Below, in pieces: positions 1-12,864 of a stretch of 32,650 bases of DNA. The stretch comes from Armatimonadota bacterium (GTDB lineage Bacteria; Sysuimicrobiota; Sysuimicrobiia; Sysuimicrobiales; Humicultoraceae): assembly GCA_031081715.1 (NCBI GenBank), contig JAVHMA010000032.1:1-32650 (forward strand). The letters are read 5' to 3'. The first letter of the stretch is position 1, and every line of letters begins with the position of its first letter. The position numbers and the translations under genes were made by a program. The notes under the pieces are model-generated. The model saw only the letters and a list, made by a program, of their open reading frames with translations. It did not search any database and was not told where the DNA came from.

Positions 1-89
1 GCCGTCAACGTCGTCTTCCCATGATCCACATGCCCGATCGTCCCAATGTTCACGTGCGGCTTCGTCCGCTCAAACTTCTGCTTCGCCAT
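1..89 (-). CDS. tuf: Elongation factor Tu, N-terminal fragment (gene runs off the left edge)
   Basis: Elongation factor Tu carries aminoacyl-tRNA to the ribosome as a GTP complex. Only the first 29 residues are present. They begin [20 protein letters not shown] and continue into the P-loop, with [10 protein letters not shown] visible, which is diagnostic for EF-Tu. The start codon is ATG at 89-87, with a purine-rich GGAGGG about 11 bases upstream. It lies 34 bases after the fusA stop, the usual end of the str operon. A second tuf fragment at the right edge of the window is the C-terminal part of another copy, or of the same repeat as assembled. Confidence 0.97.
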   Translation of the reverse strand, partial: MAKQKFERTKPHVNIGTIGHVDHGKTTLT

Positions 90-123
90 CTCCGTCGGCT
101 CCCTCCGTACGGTCTCCCGATTG

Positions 124-2208
124 CTACGCGCGCGCACCCACGCCCGTCCGGGCGGTGACCTTCTCCGCAATGCTGGCGGGCACGTCCTCGTAGTGCGACG
201 GCTCCATGGAGTATGTGGCGCGGCCCTGGCTCGCCGAGCGCAGCGCCGTCGCGTAGCCGAACATCTCGGCGAGCGGGACGACCGCGCGGATGACCCGCAG
301 GCCGCCCTCGGGCTCCATCCCCTCGATCCGGCCCCGCCGCGCGCTCAGGTCGGCGATGACGTCGCCCATGTATGCCTCGGGCGTCACGACCTCGACCTTC
401 ATCATCGGCTCCAGCAGCACGGGCTCCCCGCGGGCGGCGGCCTCCTTGAAGGCCATCGACCCCGCGATCTTGAACGCCATCTCGCTCGAGTCCACCTCGT
501 GATAGGACCCGTCGAGCAGGCGGGCGCGTACGTCGATGACCGGGAACCCGGCGAGCACGCCGGCCTCGGCCGCCTCGCGCACCCCGGCCTCGACCGGCTT
601 GATGTACTCGCGCGGGATCGCCCCGCCGGTGATCTCGTCGATGAACTCGATGCCGGCCCCGCGCTCCAGCGGCTCGAGGGCCAGCACGACGTGTCCGTAC
701 TGCCCGCGGCCGCCCGTCTGCCGGATGTAGCGCCCCTCGGCCTGCGCGGGGCGCCGGATCGTCTCCTTGTAGGCCACCTGCGGCCGGCCGACGTTGGCGC
801 CGACGTTGAACTCACGGAGCAGTCGGTCGACGATGATCTCGAGGTGCAGCTCGCCCATCCCCGAGATGATCGTCTGGCCGGTCTCCGCATCAAACCGCAC
901 GCGGAAGGTCGGGTCCTCGTCCGCCAGCCGGGCCAGCGACGTCGCCAGTTTCTCCTCGTCGGCCCGCGTCCGCGGCTCGACCGCGACCGAGATCACCGGG
1001 TCGGGGAAGTGCATCGACTCGAGCACCACGGGCGCCTGCTCGTCGCACAGCGAGTCACCGGTCGCCGTGACCCGCAGCCCGACCGCCGCGACCACATTGC
1101 CCGCCGAGACCTCCGGGATGTCCTCGCGGTGGTTGGCGTGCATCTGGAGGATGCGGGAGACCCGCTCCTTCGTGCCCTTGTTGGCGTTGAAGACGTACGA
1201 CCCCGCCCGCAGCGTGCCGGAGTAGACCCGGAAGTAGGTGAGCTTGCCCACGTAGGGGTCGGAGATGATCTTGAAGGCCAGCGCCGCGAACGGCCCCGAT
1301 GGGTCGGCGGGGCGCTCGAGGCGCGCGCCGGTTCTGGGGTCGGTCCCGGCCACGGGCGGCAGGTCGAGCGGCGAGGGCAGGTAGTCGATCACCGCGTCCA
1401 GCAGGGGCTGGACGCCCTTGTTGCGGAAGGAGCTGCCCGCCAGGACCGGCACGAGCCTTCCCGCGAGCGCGCCCGCCCGCAGGGCGGCCCGCAGCGCCTC
1501 CTCGTCGACCGCCTCGCCCTCCAGGTAGCGGGCGGCCACGGCGTCGTCCACGTCCGCGGCGGCTTCCAGCAGCCGCTCGCGCGCGGCCTCGGCCTGCTCG
1601 CGCAGGTCGGCCGGAATGTCGGTCTCGTCGGACCGGGTGCCCAGGTCGTCCAGGTAGAGGATGGATCGCATGCGGATCAGGTCCACCACCCCGGCGAAGC
1701 CGTCCTCGGCGCCGATCGGAAGCTGCACCGGCACCGGGTTGGCGCCCAGCCGCTCGCGGATCATCGCGACGGTGCGCGTGAAGTCGGCGCCGGTCCGGTC
1801 CATCTTGTTGATGAAGATGATGCGGGGGACGCGGTAGCGGTCGGCCTGGCGCCAGACCGTCTCCGACTGGGGCTGCACACCCTCCACCGCCGAGAGCAGG
1901 ACCACCGCGCCATCGAGCACGCGCAGCGACCGCTCGACCTCCATGGTGAAGTCCACGTGGCCTGGGGTGTCGATGATGTTGATCCGGTGGTCCCGCCACA
2001 GGCAGGTGGTGGCCGCCGAGGTGATGGTAATGCCGCGCTCGCGCTCCTGGACCATCCAGTCCATGGTGGCGGAGCCCTCGTCGACCTCCCCCAGCCGGTG
2101 GACGCGCCCGGTGTAGAAGAGGATGCGCTCGGTCGTCGTCGTCTTGCCCGCGTCGATATGGGCGACGATGCCGATGTTGCGAATGGTGGAGAGCTGCGAT
2201 GGATCCAC
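124..2208 (-). CDS. fusA: Elongation factor G
   Basis: EF-G is the GTPase that drives translocation of tRNA and mRNA through the ribosome. With the start used here the protein is 694 aa, a normal length. The G motifs are intact: AHIDAGKT at about residues 16-23, DTPGH at 80-84 and NKMD at 134-137, followed by domains II to V to the end. An in-frame ATG lies further upstream at 2247 and overlaps the rpsG stop, but it has no ribosome binding site. The GTG at 2208 has GGGAG eight bases upstream and gives the usual short N-terminus before RNIGIVAH, so I prefer it. It follows rpsG and precedes tuf in a classical str operon order. Confidence 0.96.
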   Translation of the reverse strand: MDPSQLSTIRNIGIVAHIDAGKTTTTERILFYTGRVHRLGEVDEGSATMDWMVQERERGITITSAATTCLWRDHRINIIDTPGHVDFTMEVERSLRVLDGAVVLLSAVEGVQPQSETVWRQADRYRVPRIIFINKMDRTGADFTRTVAMIRERLGANPVPVQLPIGAEDGFAGVVDLIRMRSILYLDDLGTRSDETDIPADLREQAEAARERLLEAAADVDDAVAARYLEGEAVDEEALRAALRAGALAGRLVPVLAGSSFRNKGVQPLLDAVIDYLPSPLDLPPVAGTDPRTGARLERPADPSGPFAALAFKIISDPYVGKLTYFRVYSGTLRAGSYVFNANKGTKERVSRILQMHANHREDIPEVSAGNVVAAVGLRVTATGDSLCDEQAPVVLESMHFPDPVISVAVEPRTRADEEKLATSLARLADEDPTFRVRFDAETGQTIISGMGELHLEIIVDRLLREFNVGANVGRPQVAYKETIRRPAQAEGRYIRQTGGRGQYGHVVLALEPLERGAGIEFIDEITGGAIPREYIKPVEAGVREAAEAGVLAGFPVIDVRARLLDGSYHEVDSSEMAFKIAGSMAFKEAAARGEPVLLEPMMKVEVVTPEAYMGDVIADLSARRGRIEGMEPEGGLRVIRAVVPLAEMFGYATALRSASQGRATYSMEPSHYEDVPASIAEKVTARTGVGARA

Positions 2209-2240
2209 GGATCCCACTCCCGCGCGGGACGCGACCGCCG

Positions 2241-2714
2241 TTACCATCGATAGTGGGCGAACGCCTTGTTCGCCTCGGCCATCTTGTGCGTGTCCTCGCG
2301 CTTCTTCACCGCGGCGCCCTGCCCGACCGAAGCGTCCAGGATCTCGGCCGCCAGCCGCTCCGCGAACGTGCGCCGGTCCTTGCGGCCGCGCGCGTAGGAC
2401 ACCAGCCAGCGCAGGCCCAGCGAGGTCCGTCGCTCCGGCCGCACCTCGACGGGCACCTGGTAGGTGGCGCCTCCCACGCGCCGCGGGCGCACCTCCAGGA
2501 CGGGCATGATGTTGCCGAGCGCCTTCTCGAACACCTTGTCGGGGGCCTGGCCGCTGCGCTCGCGCACCATCTCGAACGCGCGGTAGACGTGCCGGGCCGC
2601 GGTGTTCTTCTTGCCTCGGGTCATGACCTTGTTGATGAGCCGGTGCACCATCACGTTCTCGAACACCGGGTCCGGCCCGATCGCGCGCTGCGGCACACTC
2701 CCCTTCCTCGGCAT
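2241..2714 (-). CDS. rpsG: 30S ribosomal protein S7
   Basis: S7 binds the 3' major domain of 16S rRNA and nucleates assembly of the small-subunit head. The 157-aa protein starts [10 protein letters not shown] and contains the family stretch [20 protein letters not shown], and it ends in the conserved [14 protein letters not shown]. The length is typical. GGGAGGA lies six bases before the ATG. The gene is 13 bases after rpsL, and its TAA lies 32 bases upstream of the preferred fusA start, so the genes are surely co-transcribed. Confidence 0.97.
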   Translation of the reverse strand: MPRKGSVPQRAIGPDPVFENVMVHRLINKVMTRGKKNTAARHVYRAFEMVRERSGQAPDKVFEKALGNIMPVLEVRPRRVGGATYQVPVEVRPERRTSLGLRWLVSYARGRKDRRTFAERLAAEILDASVGQGAAVKKREDTHKMAEANKAFAHYRW

Positions 2715-2727
2715 CTCGGTCCTCCCG

Positions 2728-3102
2728 CTACTGCTTGGGCCGCTTGGCCCCGTACTTGGACCGGCCCCGCATCCGGTTCGCCACGCCCGCGGAGTCGAGC
2801 GCCCCCCGGACGATGTGGTAGCGGATGCCGGGTAGGTCCTTGACGCGGCCGCCCCGGATCAGCACCGCCGAGTGCTCCTGGAGGTTATGGCCGATCCCCG
2901 GGATGTAAGCCGTGACCTCCATGCCGTTCACGAGCCGCACCCGCGCGATCTTCCGCAGGGCGGAGTTCGGCTTTTTGGGCGTGGTGGTCTTGACCTGGAT
3001 GCACACGCCCCGCTTCTGCGGGCTTTGCCCGAGCGCCGGGGACTTGCTCTTGCCCCGCACCCGGTGCCGTCCCAACCGCACGAGCTGGCTTACCGTCGGC
3101 AT
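2728..3102 (-). CDS. rpsL: 30S ribosomal protein S12
   Basis: S12 sits at the decoding centre and affects accuracy. The 124-aa protein starts [12 protein letters not shown]. The ATG at 3102 has GGGAGGA seven bases upstream, so the longer frame from 3117 is not needed. The [10 protein letters not shown] segment (K43, K44) and the GGRVKDLPG segment (K88, D89) are the unaltered forms; known streptomycin-resistance changes fall at K43 and K88 in other bacteria, so a sensitive allele is expected. D89 is the residue methylthiolated in many bacteria. Unusually, 237 bases of non-coding DNA with stable hairpins separate it from the upstream L7Ae-like gene. Confidence 0.97.
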   Translation of the reverse strand: MPTVSQLVRLGRHRVRGKSKSPALGQSPQKRGVCIQVKTTTPKKPNSALRKIARVRLVNGMEVTAYIPGIGHNLQEHSAVLIRGGRVKDLPGIRYHIVRGALDSAGVANRMRGRSKYGAKRPKQ

Positions 3103-3130
3103 CCGCCGTCCTCCCACGTCGCACGCATGG

Positions 3131-3168
3131 CGCCCCCTGCCGCCCCGATCGGGCGCCGTCAGGGGGCG
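3131..3168 (-). promoter_or_regulatory. Nested stem-loop in the rpsL leader
   Basis: A perfect 9-bp stem (CGCCCCCTG at 3131-3139 against CAGGGGGCG at 3160-3168) encloses a second stem (CGCCC at 3141-3145 with GGGCG at 3151-3155). It lies about 28 bases before the rpsL start and just upstream of its ribosome binding site. There is no T-tract on the minus strand, so it is not a standard terminator. A role in control of rpsL translation or in mRNA stability is inference. Confidence 0.5.
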
Positions 3169-3255
3169 ATGCCTCGGCCGGGGTATCCGCCTCGCGGCGG
3201 CCCGACCGGGTTATCGCACGGTCCGTCTTCGCTTCGTCGAGCCTGCGCCATACGA

Positions 3256-3278
3256 GGCGCGGCGAGGCATGCCGCGCC
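3256..3278 (-). other. GC-rich hairpin after the L7Ae-like gene
   Basis: GGCGCGGC (3256-3263) and GCCGCGCC (3271-3278) form a perfect 8-bp stem with a 7-base loop, 61 bases beyond the stop codon of the L7Ae-like gene. No T-run follows on the minus strand. It may pause or partly terminate transcription or protect the upstream mRNA. The rest of 3103-3339 shows no convincing promoter or reading frame. Confidence 0.4.
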
Positions 3279-3339
3279 CTGCGGCGCAGTGCAGAGGGCT
3301 CGGGGGATCAGGGAAAGGCGCGACTGCGCGAGCCCCGAT

Positions 3340-3654
3340 TCACGTACCGCCGGATCGCTCCGGCACCCGGCCGCCGGGTCCGACGTCCGGGCCGTCAACG
3401 AGAACCGCCGCTGCGGCCGCGCCCACTGCGATACCGCAGGCGCGCCCGAGGGCGGTCGCTGACCCGACTTCCACGAGCCGCACGCCGTGCGCCGAGGCTG
3501 CCGCCACGACCGGCTCGATGACCCTGGCGTCGGCGTCCGCGGCGACGAAGACCTCCGCGGCTTTCCCGCGCGCGATCGCTCGTGCCGTCTGGTGCGCCCC
3601 CACGGCCCGCGCCGTCGCGGCGCGCAACCGGGCGAGGGCAGCGTCTTCCGTCAT
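3340..3654 (-). CDS. rplGB: L7Ae-family ribosomal protein (YbxF/RplGB type)
   Basis: This is a 104-aa member of the L7Ae/L30e/S12e family of kink-turn RNA-binding proteins. The family pattern is visible: GAHQTARAIARGKAAEVFVA near the N-terminus, then DADARVIEPVVAAA, then the tail SATALGRACGIAVGAAAAAVL. Its place between rpoC and rpsL is that of ybxF/rplGB in Firmicutes, which supports the assignment. I chose the ATG at 3654 because a TTGACA-17-TAGAAT promoter overlaps the longer frame and would start transcription near 3670. GGTGA lies six bases before this ATG. The last 15 or so residues are Gly/Pro/Arg-rich and not conserved. The exact RNA target is unknown. Confidence 0.85.
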   Translation of the reverse strand: MTEDAALARLRAATARAVGAHQTARAIARGKAAEVFVAADADARVIEPVVAAASAHGVRLVEVGSATALGRACGIAVGAAAAAVLVDGPDVGPGGRVPERSGGT

Positions 3655-3676
3655 GGGCGTCACCGCGCGCCAGGAG

Positions 3677-3705
3677 ATTCTAGCATCGGCCTCGGGGGGT
3701 GTCAA
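3677..3705 (-). promoter_or_regulatory. Sigma-70-type promoter for the L7Ae-rpsL-rpsG-fusA-tuf unit
   Basis: On the minus strand a perfect -35 TTGACA (3705-3700) is followed after exactly 17 bases by TAGAAT (3682-3677). The predicted start near 3670 leaves a leader of about 16 bases before the L7Ae start codon. It lies 40 bases after the rpoC stop and makes the str block independent of rpoBC. Confidence 0.85.
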
Positions 3706-3745
3706 TCGCGCGGGCCGGCCGCGCGACGGCCCCGGGGTACGCCCG

Positions 3746-6700
3746 CTAGAGCTCGGTCGCGATCTTGAGGTTGCGGTACCGGGCCATCCCGGTGCCGGCG
3801 GGAATCAGCTTGCCGATGATCACGTTCTCCTTGAGCCCGATCAGGGGGTCCACCTTCCCCCGGGTCGCGGCGTCGGTCAGCACGCGCGCCGTCTCCTGGA
3901 ACGACGCCGCCGAGAGGAAGCTCTCGGTGGCCAGCGAGGCCTTGGTGATGCCGAGCAGGGTCGGCCGGGCCTTGGCCGGCTCGCCGCCCTCGGCCATCAC
4001 GCGCGCGTTCTCCTCCTCGAAGGCGAACTTGTCCACCATCTCGCCGGGCAGGAACTCCGTGTCCCCGGCCTCCTCGACCTTCACCCGCCGCAGCATCTGC
4101 CGGACGATGATCTCGATGTGCTTGTCGTTGATGTCCACGCCCTGCGACCGGTAGACGGACTGGATCTCCTGTACCAGGTAGCCCTGCAGGTCCTGGAGGC
4201 CCTTGATCCGCAGGATGTCGTGCGGGTTGACCGACCCCTCCGTGAGCTGGTCGCCGGGCTCCACCTCGTCGCCCGTGGCGACGCGCAGCCGCACCCCGAA
4301 CGGCACCGGGACCGCCCGCTCGTCGTGCTTGTTCGAGACCACCAGGCGGCGCTGTCCCTTCGCTTCGGTGATCGAGACGACCCCGGCGATCTCGGCGATG
4401 ATCGCCTGCCCCTTCGGCTTGCGGGCTTCGAACAGCTCCTCCACGCGGGGCAGGCCCTGGGTGATGTCGAACCCCGCGACGCCGCCCGTGTGGAACGTCC
4501 GCATCGTGAGCTGCGTGCCGGGCTCGCCGATGGACTGGGCCGCGATGATGCCCACCGCCTCGCCGATCTCGACCAGCTTGCCGGTGGCCAGGTTGCGGCC
4601 GTAGCACTTGGCGCAGACCCCGTGCCGGCTCTTGCACGTGAGCACGGAGCGGACGACGACCTGCTCGACCCCCGCCTCCTCGATGCGCTCCGCCGCCTCC
4701 TCGTCGATCTCCTCGCCGGCCTCGAGCACGGGCTTGCGGCGGGGCGGAGCCGCGTCCTCGGCCAGGAATCGGCCGACGATCCGGTCGCGCAGGGGCACGA
4801 TGACGTCGTTGCCCTCGGTGATGGCCGTCATCACCAGGCCCTCGTTCGTCTTGCAGTCGATCTCGCGGATGATGACGTCCTGCGCCACGTCGACCAGCCG
4901 GCGGGTTAGGTACCCCGACTCGGACGTCCGGATCGCGGTGTCCGCGAGCCCCTTGCGCTGGCCGTGGGTGGAGATGAAGTACTCCAGAACGGTCAGGCCC
5001 TCGCGGAAGTTCGCCTTGATGGGTAGCTCGATGATCCGGCCGCTCGGGTCGGTCATGAGCCCCCGCATGCCCGCGAGCTGGCGGATCTGCTGGATGTTCC
5101 CGCGCGCGCCGGAGAGCGCCATCATGTAGAGCGGGTTGAACGCCTCGAACCCGTCGAGCATCGCCTCGGTGATGCGCTCGGTGGCCTTCGTCCACACGTC
5201 GATCGCGCGCTGGTAGCGCTCACCCTCGGTGATGAGCCCGCGCCGGAACTGCGCGTCGATGGTGTCGATGTCCTTGTCCGCCTCCCCCAGCAGCTTGCGC
5301 TTCTCCTCGGGGATCACGATGTCGGAGATCGCGATGCCCGAGCCGCTACGGGTGGCGTACCGGAACCCGAGGTCCTTGAGCGCATCGAGGAGCTGGACCG
5401 TTTTGGTGGAGCCCAGCCGGTTGTAGGCCTCGGAGACGATCTGCGAGAGGACCTTGCGGTCGCAGACCTCGTTGATGAACCGCAGCTCCTCCGGGATCGC
5501 CTCGTTGAAGATGACCCGCCCCACGGTCGTGACGATCGGCTCCGGGTCGAGGTAGCGGACCTTGACACGCGAGTGCAGGCGCACGGCGCCGCTCTCCAGC
5601 GCCAGGATGACCTCGTTGGGTGACGAGAACGCCTTGAGGTCCTTGTCGGCCTTCGCGCGGTCGGCGGGGTCCTCCATGGTCAGGTAGTAGCACCCGAACA
5701 CGATGTCGCGCGTGGGACTGGTGATGGCCTTCCCGTAGGCGGGCGACAGGATGTTGTAGGCCGACAGCATCAGCAGCCGGGCCTCGGCCTGCGCGGCCGC
5801 GGACAGCGGCACGTGCACCGCCATCTGATCGCCGTCGAAGTCGGCATTGTACGCCGTGCACACCAGCGGGTGCACCTGAATCGCCTTGCCCTCGATCAGG
5901 ACGGGCTCGAACGCCTGGATGCCCAGCCGGTGGAGCGTCGGGGCGCGGTTGAGCAACACCGGGTGCTCGCGGACGACCTCTTCCAGGACGTCCCACACCT
6001 CGGGCCGCGCGCGCTCGACCATACGTTTGGCGCTCTTGATGTTCTGCGAGAGGTTGCGGTCCACGAGCTTCTTCATCACGAAGGGCTTGAAGAGCTCGAG
6101 CGCCATCTCCTTGGGCAGGCCGCACTGGTAGAGCCGCAGGCGCGGACCGACCACGATGACCGACCGACCCGAGTAGTCGACGCGCTTACCCAGCAGGTTC
6201 TGCCGGAAACGGCCCTGCTTGCCCTTCAGCATGTCCGAGAGCGACTTGAGCGGCCGGTTGTTGGGGCCGGTCACCGGCCGGCCGCGTCGACCGTTGTCGA
6301 TGAGCGCGTCCACGGCCTCCTGGAGCATCCGCTTCTCGTTGCGCACGATGATCTCGGGCGCGCCCAGGTCGAGCAGCCGCTTGAGGCGGTTGTTCCGGTT
6401 GATGACGCGGCGGTAGAGGTCGTTGAGGTCGCTCGTGGCGAACCGGCCGCCGTCGAGCTGCACCATCGGGCGCAGGTCGGGCGGAATGACCGGGACGACC
6501 GTCAGGATCATCCACTCGGGGTTGTTGCCGCTCTTGCGGAACGCCTCGACGACCTCCAGGCGCTTGAGGATCTTCATGCGCTTCTGGCCGCTGGCGGTCC
6601 GCAGCTCGGCGCGCAGCCCCCGCGACAGCTTCTCGATGTCGAGCTCGTCCAGGAGCTCCTTGACCGCCTCGGCCCCCATGCCGGCGCGGAAGGCGCTCCC

Positions 6701-7186
6701 GTACTTCTCGCGCATCTCGCGGTACTCGGCCTCCGAGAGGAGCTGGCGCTTCTGGAGGGGGGTCGCCCCGGGGTCGACCACGACGTAGGCCGCGAAGTAG
6801 ACCACGCGCTCCAGCGCGCGCGGGGACATGTCGAGGAGCAGGCCGATCCGGCTGGGGACGCCCTTGAGGTACCAGATGTGGCAGACGGGGGCCGCCAGCT
6901 CGATATGACCCATCCGCTCCCGGCGGACCTTCGCGCGGGTGACCTCCACGCCGCACCGGTCGCAGACGATCCCCTTGAAGCGGATGCGCTTGTACTTGCC
7001 GCAGTGGCACTCCCAATCCTTGGTGGGCCCGAAGATGCGCTCGCAGAACAGGCCGTCGCGCTCCGGCTTCAGCGTGCGGTAGTTGATCGTCTCGGGCTTG
7101 CGAACCTCACCATGGGACCAGCCCCGGATCTGCTCCGGGGACGCCAGCCCGATCTTGACCGCGTCGAAGTTGTTGACGTCCTGCAT
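3746..7186 (-). CDS. rpoC: DNA-directed RNA polymerase subunit beta'
   Basis: This is the catalytic clamp subunit of RNA polymerase, 1146 aa. The N-terminal zinc ribbon cysteines are C60, C62, C75 and C78. The Mg-binding catalytic loop [12 protein letters not shown] lies at 447-458. The second zinc site ([11 protein letters not shown]) and the bridge-helix/trigger-loop region ([15 protein letters not shown]) follow in the C-terminal third. The length fits Terrabacteria-type subunits (near 1200 aa) and lacks the extra insertion that brings proteobacterial RpoC to about 1400 aa. The gene starts four bases after the rpoB stop, so the two are translationally linked. Confidence 0.98.
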   Translation of the reverse strand: MQDVNNFDAVKIGLASPEQIRGWSHGEVRKPETINYRTLKPERDGLFCERIFGPTKDWECHCGKYKRIRFKGIVCDRCGVEVTRAKVRRERMGHIELAAPVCHIWYLKGVPSRIGLLLDMSPRALERVVYFAAYVVVDPGATPLQKRQLLSEAEYREMREKYGSAFRAGMGAEAVKELLDELDIEKLSRGLRAELRTASGQKRMKILKRLEVVEAFRKSGNNPEWMILTVVPVIPPDLRPMVQLDGGRFATSDLNDLYRRVINRNNRLKRLLDLGAPEIIVRNEKRMLQEAVDALIDNGRRGRPVTGPNNRPLKSLSDMLKGKQGRFRQNLLGKRVDYSGRSVIVVGPRLRLYQCGLPKEMALELFKPFVMKKLVDRNLSQNIKSAKRMVERARPEVWDVLEEVVREHPVLLNRAPTLHRLGIQAFEPVLIEGKAIQVHPLVCTAYNADFDGDQMAVHVPLSAAAQAEARLLMLSAYNILSPAYGKAITSPTRDIVFGCYYLTMEDPADRAKADKDLKAFSSPNEVILALESGAVRLHSRVKVRYLDPEPIVTTVGRVIFNEAIPEELRFINEVCDRKVLSQIVSEAYNRLGSTKTVQLLDALKDLGFRYATRSGSGIAISDIVIPEEKRKLLGEADKDIDTIDAQFRRGLITEGERYQRAIDVWTKATERITEAMLDGFEAFNPLYMMALSGARGNIQQIRQLAGMRGLMTDPSGRIIELPIKANFREGLTVLEYFISTHGQRKGLADTAIRTSESGYLTRRLVDVAQDVIIREIDCKTNEGLVMTAITEGNDVIVPLRDRIVGRFLAEDAAPPRRKPVLEAGEEIDEEAAERIEEAGVEQVVVRSVLTCKSRHGVCAKCYGRNLATGKLVEIGEAVGIIAAQSIGEPGTQLTMRTFHTGGVAGFDITQGLPRVEELFEARKPKGQAIIAEIAGVVSITEAKGQRRLVVSNKHDERAVPVPFGVRLRVATGDEVEPGDQLTEGSVNPHDILRIKGLQDLQGYLVQEIQSVYRSQGVDINDKHIEIIVRQMLRRVKVEEAGDTEFLPGEMVDKFAFEEENARVMAEGGEPAKARPTLLGITKASLATESFLSAASFQETARVLTDAATRGKVDPLIGLKENVIIGKLIPAGTGMARYRNLKIATEL

Positions 7187-7190
7187 CGGC

Positions 7191-10595
<3,405 letters not shown>

Positions 10596-10868
10596 GGTGG
10601 AGAGCGTCACCTCCGCATCCAGTCAGCGCCGGCCAGGGTGGCGCCGTCGGCGGTTCGAACGGCCTTGCGGTCTCGTCCGTGCAGCAGTGCGCTGTGGGAT
10701 CCCCACTACCGGCGGGGGACGGCCCCGGCCCCGCGCGCGCGCCGGGCCCGGCCGAAAATGATGAAGGCAGGGACCGCCTCGACCGGCGGTACATCTGCCT
10801 CGCGATGTGCCGTGATCTTAGCCCGGATTCCCGCTCACCCGCACGCGGCAGCCCTGCAAGAGGCCGTA
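10596..10868 (-). other. Long untranslated leader of rpoB
   Basis: The 337 bases between rplL and the preferred rpoB start hold no gene. The part from the predicted transcription start (about 10868) to the rpoB start is an untranslated leader of about 270 bases. It contains several GC-rich inverted repeats, the densest near 10720-10755. No T-tract makes a clear intrinsic terminator. It may hold an attenuator or processing site of the kind known between rplL and rpoB in E. coli, but I cannot show that from sequence alone. Confidence 0.5.
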
Positions 10869-10893
10869 CCCACAAAGATATCCGTGGCCTCTT
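10858..10893. repeat. Inverted repeat flanking the -10 of the rpoB promoter
   Basis: AAGAGGCC (10858-10865) and GGCCTCTT (10886-10893) are perfect 8-bp arms separated by 20 bases. The -10 hexamer lies in the spacer. One arm falls between -10 and -35 and the other at about +4 to +11, so the full repeat exists only in DNA. This suggests an operator rather than an RNA hairpin, but the binding protein is unknown. Confidence 0.6.
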
Positions 10894-10903
10894 CCCCTGT
10901 CAA
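10875..10903 (-). promoter_or_regulatory. Promoter for rpoB-rpoC
   Basis: Minus strand: TTGACA (10903-10898), 17-base spacer, TATCTT (10880-10875). It lies about 30 bases after the end of rplL and allows rpoBC to be transcribed apart from the ribosomal protein genes. Confidence 0.85.
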
Positions 10904-10932
10904 GAGACCCCGCGTCGGTGCCGGCTGGCCGG

Positions 10933-11328
10933 CTACTTGATGACGACCGTCGCGCCCTCGGCCTCCAGCTTTTGCTTGATCGCCTCGGCCTCCTGGCGGC
11001 TGACCTTCTCCTTGACGGGCTTCGGCGCGCCGTCCACCAGGTCCTTCGCCTCCTTGAGGCCCAGGCCTGTGAGCTCGCGCACGACCTTGATCACCTGAAT
11101 CTTCTTGTCGCCGACCTTCTCGAGGATGGCGTCGAACTCGGTCTGCTCCTCCACGGCCGGCCCGGCGGCCGCCGCCGCGGCCGCGCCCGGCACCGCGGCC
11201 ACCGCCACCGGCGCCGCTGCGCTCACGCCGAACTTCTCCTCGAGCGCCTTCACCAGGTCGGCGAGCTCGAGCACGGTCAATTCGCCGATCGCCTCGACGA
11301 TCTCGTCCTTACTGAGCTTGGTCGGCAC
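10933..11328 (-). CDS. rplL: 50S ribosomal protein L7/L12
   Basis: L7/L12 forms the flexible stalk that recruits GTPase factors to the ribosome. The 131-aa protein has the dimerising N-terminal domain ([20 protein letters not shown]), a long Ala/Pro hinge at about residues 37-60 (mostly Ala, Val and Gly), and the globular C-terminal domain with the conserved [20 protein letters not shown] segment. The hinge is longer than usual, which accounts for the slightly high length. GGAGGG lies eight bases before the ATG. It is 35 bases after rplJ and shares its attenuated promoter. Confidence 0.97.
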   Translation of the reverse strand: MPTKLSKDEIVEAIGELTVLELADLVKALEEKFGVSAAAPVAVAAVPGAAAAAAAGPAVEEQTEFDAILEKVGDKKIQVIKVVRELTGLGLKEAKDLVDGAPKPVKEKVSRQEAEAIKQKLEAEGATVVIK

Positions 11329-11363
11329 GTCCGTTCCCTCCTGTTCCCGGTACCGGCGCGGGC

Positions 11364-11885
11364 CTAGGCGGCCTCGCGCTGGCGGCGGATCTGGTCGAGC
11401 GCGTACACGAGGTTGCGCGGCAGGCCCGCGAGCGCCCCGGCCAGGCCGGCCAGCGGCGCGGCGATACCGCCCACCACGCGCGCGAGCAGCTCCGGCCGGC
11501 CGGGCAGGTCGGCCAGGGCGCGCGTGCGCGCCTCGTCGTAGAGCCGGCCATCGACGATGCTGCCTTTGATCGCAAGTTTGCGGGTCTGCCGGCTGAACTC
11601 CTGGATGATGCGCGCCGCGGCCACCGGGTCGTCGCCGGCGAACGCGGCCGCGGTCGGGCCCTCGAGCATGGTGCCCAGGTCCTCAATGCCCGCGCCGCGG
11701 CAGGCGATGGCGAGCAACCGGTTCTTCACCACGCGGTACTCGGCCCGCGCCTCGCGCAGGCGGTTGCGCAGCTGCGTGATCTCGCTCACCGTGAGTCCGC
11801 GAAAGTCGGTCAGGATGACCGCGGACGCCCCGCGCAGGCGCGCCTGCAGCCCCTCAACCGCTGCGGTCTTCTCCGGACGCGGCAT
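11364..11885 (-). CDS. rplJ: 50S ribosomal protein L10
   Basis: L10 anchors the L7/L12 stalk and usually represses its own operon by binding the leader RNA. The 173-aa protein starts [17 protein letters not shown] and has the family stretch [22 protein letters not shown]. An upstream ATG at 11981 is open in frame, but it lies inside the L10 leader and encodes unconserved sequence. The ATG at 11885 has GGGAGGA seven bases upstream and is the real start. The C-terminal helix that holds L7/L12 ([12 protein letters not shown] at the end) is present. Confidence 0.95.
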   Translation of the reverse strand: MPRPEKTAAVEGLQARLRGASAVILTDFRGLTVSEITQLRNRLREARAEYRVVKNRLLAIACRGAGIEDLGTMLEGPTAAAFAGDDPVAAARIIQEFSRQTRKLAIKGSIVDGRLYDEARTRALADLPGRPELLARVVGGIAAPLAGLAGALAGLPRNLVYALDQIRRQREAA

Positions 11886-11910
11886 GACCCGTCCTCCCAC
11901 CCGTCCCTGA

Positions 11911-11945
11911 CAACGAAAACGGACCCGCCGCAGGCAGACGGGTCC
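11911..11945 (-). terminator. Attenuator terminator in the rplJ leader
   Basis: On the minus strand GGACCCG (11945-11939) pairs with CGGGTCC (11927-11921) across an 11-base loop, followed by GTTTTCGTT. It lies 26 bases before the rplJ start. The bases GGACGGGTC at the rplJ ribosome binding site could pair with the left arm and compete, giving a plausible on/off switch. Confidence 0.75.
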
Positions 11946-12059
11946 TCCCCGTGGTGCTCCTCGGCAGGCGACGTCGGTCATTATGCCCGCCGGGCGGGCA
12001 CCTGCTGTCTACGGCGCGTGGCCGCGCGAAGCGGCCGGTCGTGCTATCCGGTTGTCACG
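11911..12059 (-). ncRNA. L10 leader (ribosomal protein leader RNA)
   Basis: The transcript between the rplJ promoter and the rplJ start carries the features of the L10 leader family found in Firmicutes and Actinobacteria. On the minus strand CCGTAGACAGCAGGTG (12014-11999) and CCTGCCGAGGA (11968-11958) are the conserved blocks, and GCAGG can pair with CCTGC. Between them is the stem GCCCGC/GCGGGC (11985-11999). An upstream hairpin, GGCCGC-TTCGC-GCGGCC, lies at 12020-12036. An intrinsic terminator follows at 11911-11945. In the known family L10 or the L10-L12 complex binds the leader and promotes attenuation. Confidence 0.85.
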
Positions 12060-12065
12060 CGGCGC

Positions 12066-12094
12066 ATTGTACCACCGCGCGAGCGGGCCGTCAA
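12066..12094 (-). promoter_or_regulatory. Promoter for rplJ-rplL
   Basis: Minus strand: TTGACG (12094-12089), 17-base spacer, TACAAT (12071-12066). The predicted start near 12059 gives a leader of about 174 bases that contains the L10 leader. It sits just after the rplA stop. Confidence 0.85.
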
Positions 12095-12104
12095 ACGCAC
12101 TCGG

Positions 12105-12815
12105 TCAGGCGGTCCGGACGGGCGCCTGCGCCTTCGCCGGGTCGATGCGGACCCCGGGCCCCATGGTGGCCGCGATCGTCAACGACCGCAGGTACTGCCC
12201 CTTGGCCGCGGCCGGCCGGGCCCGCACGATGGCGTCGACCAGCGTGGTCAGGTTCTCCAGCAGCTGCTCCTCGCGAAACGTCGCCTTGCCGACCGGCACG
12301 TGGATGATCCCGGCCTTGTCCAGCCGGAACTCGATCTTGCCCGCCCGCAGCTCGCGGACCGCCCGCCCCACGTCCATGGTCACGGTGCCGGCCTTGGGGT
12401 TGGGCATCAGCCCGCGCGGCCCCAGCAGCCGGCCCAGGCGGCTCACCAGGTTCATGACGTCGGGCGTGGCCACGGCGACGTCGAACTCCATCCAGCCGCC
12501 CTGGACGCGTTCGATGAGGTCCTCGGCGCCCACGATGTCGGCGCCCGCCGCCTCGGCCTCCTTCGCCTTCTCACCCTTGGCGAAGACCGCCACGCGCACC
12601 GACCGGCCGGTGCCGTGGGGCAACACGACGGTCCCGCGCACCTGCTGGTCGGCCTGCTTGGGGTCCACACCGAGACGGATGTGGGCTTCGACGGTCTCCG
12701 GAAACCCGGCGGTGGCGGTTTCGCGAACCAACCGGACCGCCTCCTCGGGCGCATACAGCTTGCGGTGCTCCACGCGGCCGGCGGCGGCCGCGTAGCGCTT
12801 GCCGTGGCGTCTCAT
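12105..12815 (-). CDS. rplA: 50S ribosomal protein L1
   Basis: L1 forms the mobile stalk at the E site and in many bacteria represses the rplKA messenger. The 236-aa protein has the usual start [17 protein letters not shown]. It shows the conserved [20 protein letters not shown] segment and ends with [16 protein letters not shown]. Length is normal. GAGGAGG lies about nine bases before the ATG. It follows rplK by 49 bases and is the last gene of the secE-nusG-rplK-rplA unit before the rplJ promoter. Confidence 0.97.
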   Translation of the reverse strand: MRRHGKRYAAAAGRVEHRKLYAPEEAVRLVRETATAGFPETVEAHIRLGVDPKQADQQVRGTVVLPHGTGRSVRVAVFAKGEKAKEAEAAGADIVGAEDLIERVQGGWMEFDVAVATPDVMNLVSRLGRLLGPRGLMPNPKAGTVTMDVGRAVRELRAGKIEFRLDKAGIIHVPVGKATFREEQLLENLTTLVDAIVRARPAAAKGQYLRSLTIAATMGPGVRIDPAKAQAPVRTA

Positions 12816-12864
12816 CGGGTCTACCCTCCTCGCGGTGCGATCGGGGCAGCGCCCCTCCCGCGTG

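Noticed and set aside
10720-10755. Intrinsic terminator before rpoB
   Set aside because: GC-rich inverted repeats are present, but the sequence after them lacks a T-tract on the minus strand, so I left them as part of the leader.
11886-11981. N-terminal extension of L10 from the ATG at 11981
   Set aside because: The region is the L10 leader and contains the attenuator. The extension has no similarity to L10, while the ATG at 11885 has a strong ribosome binding site.
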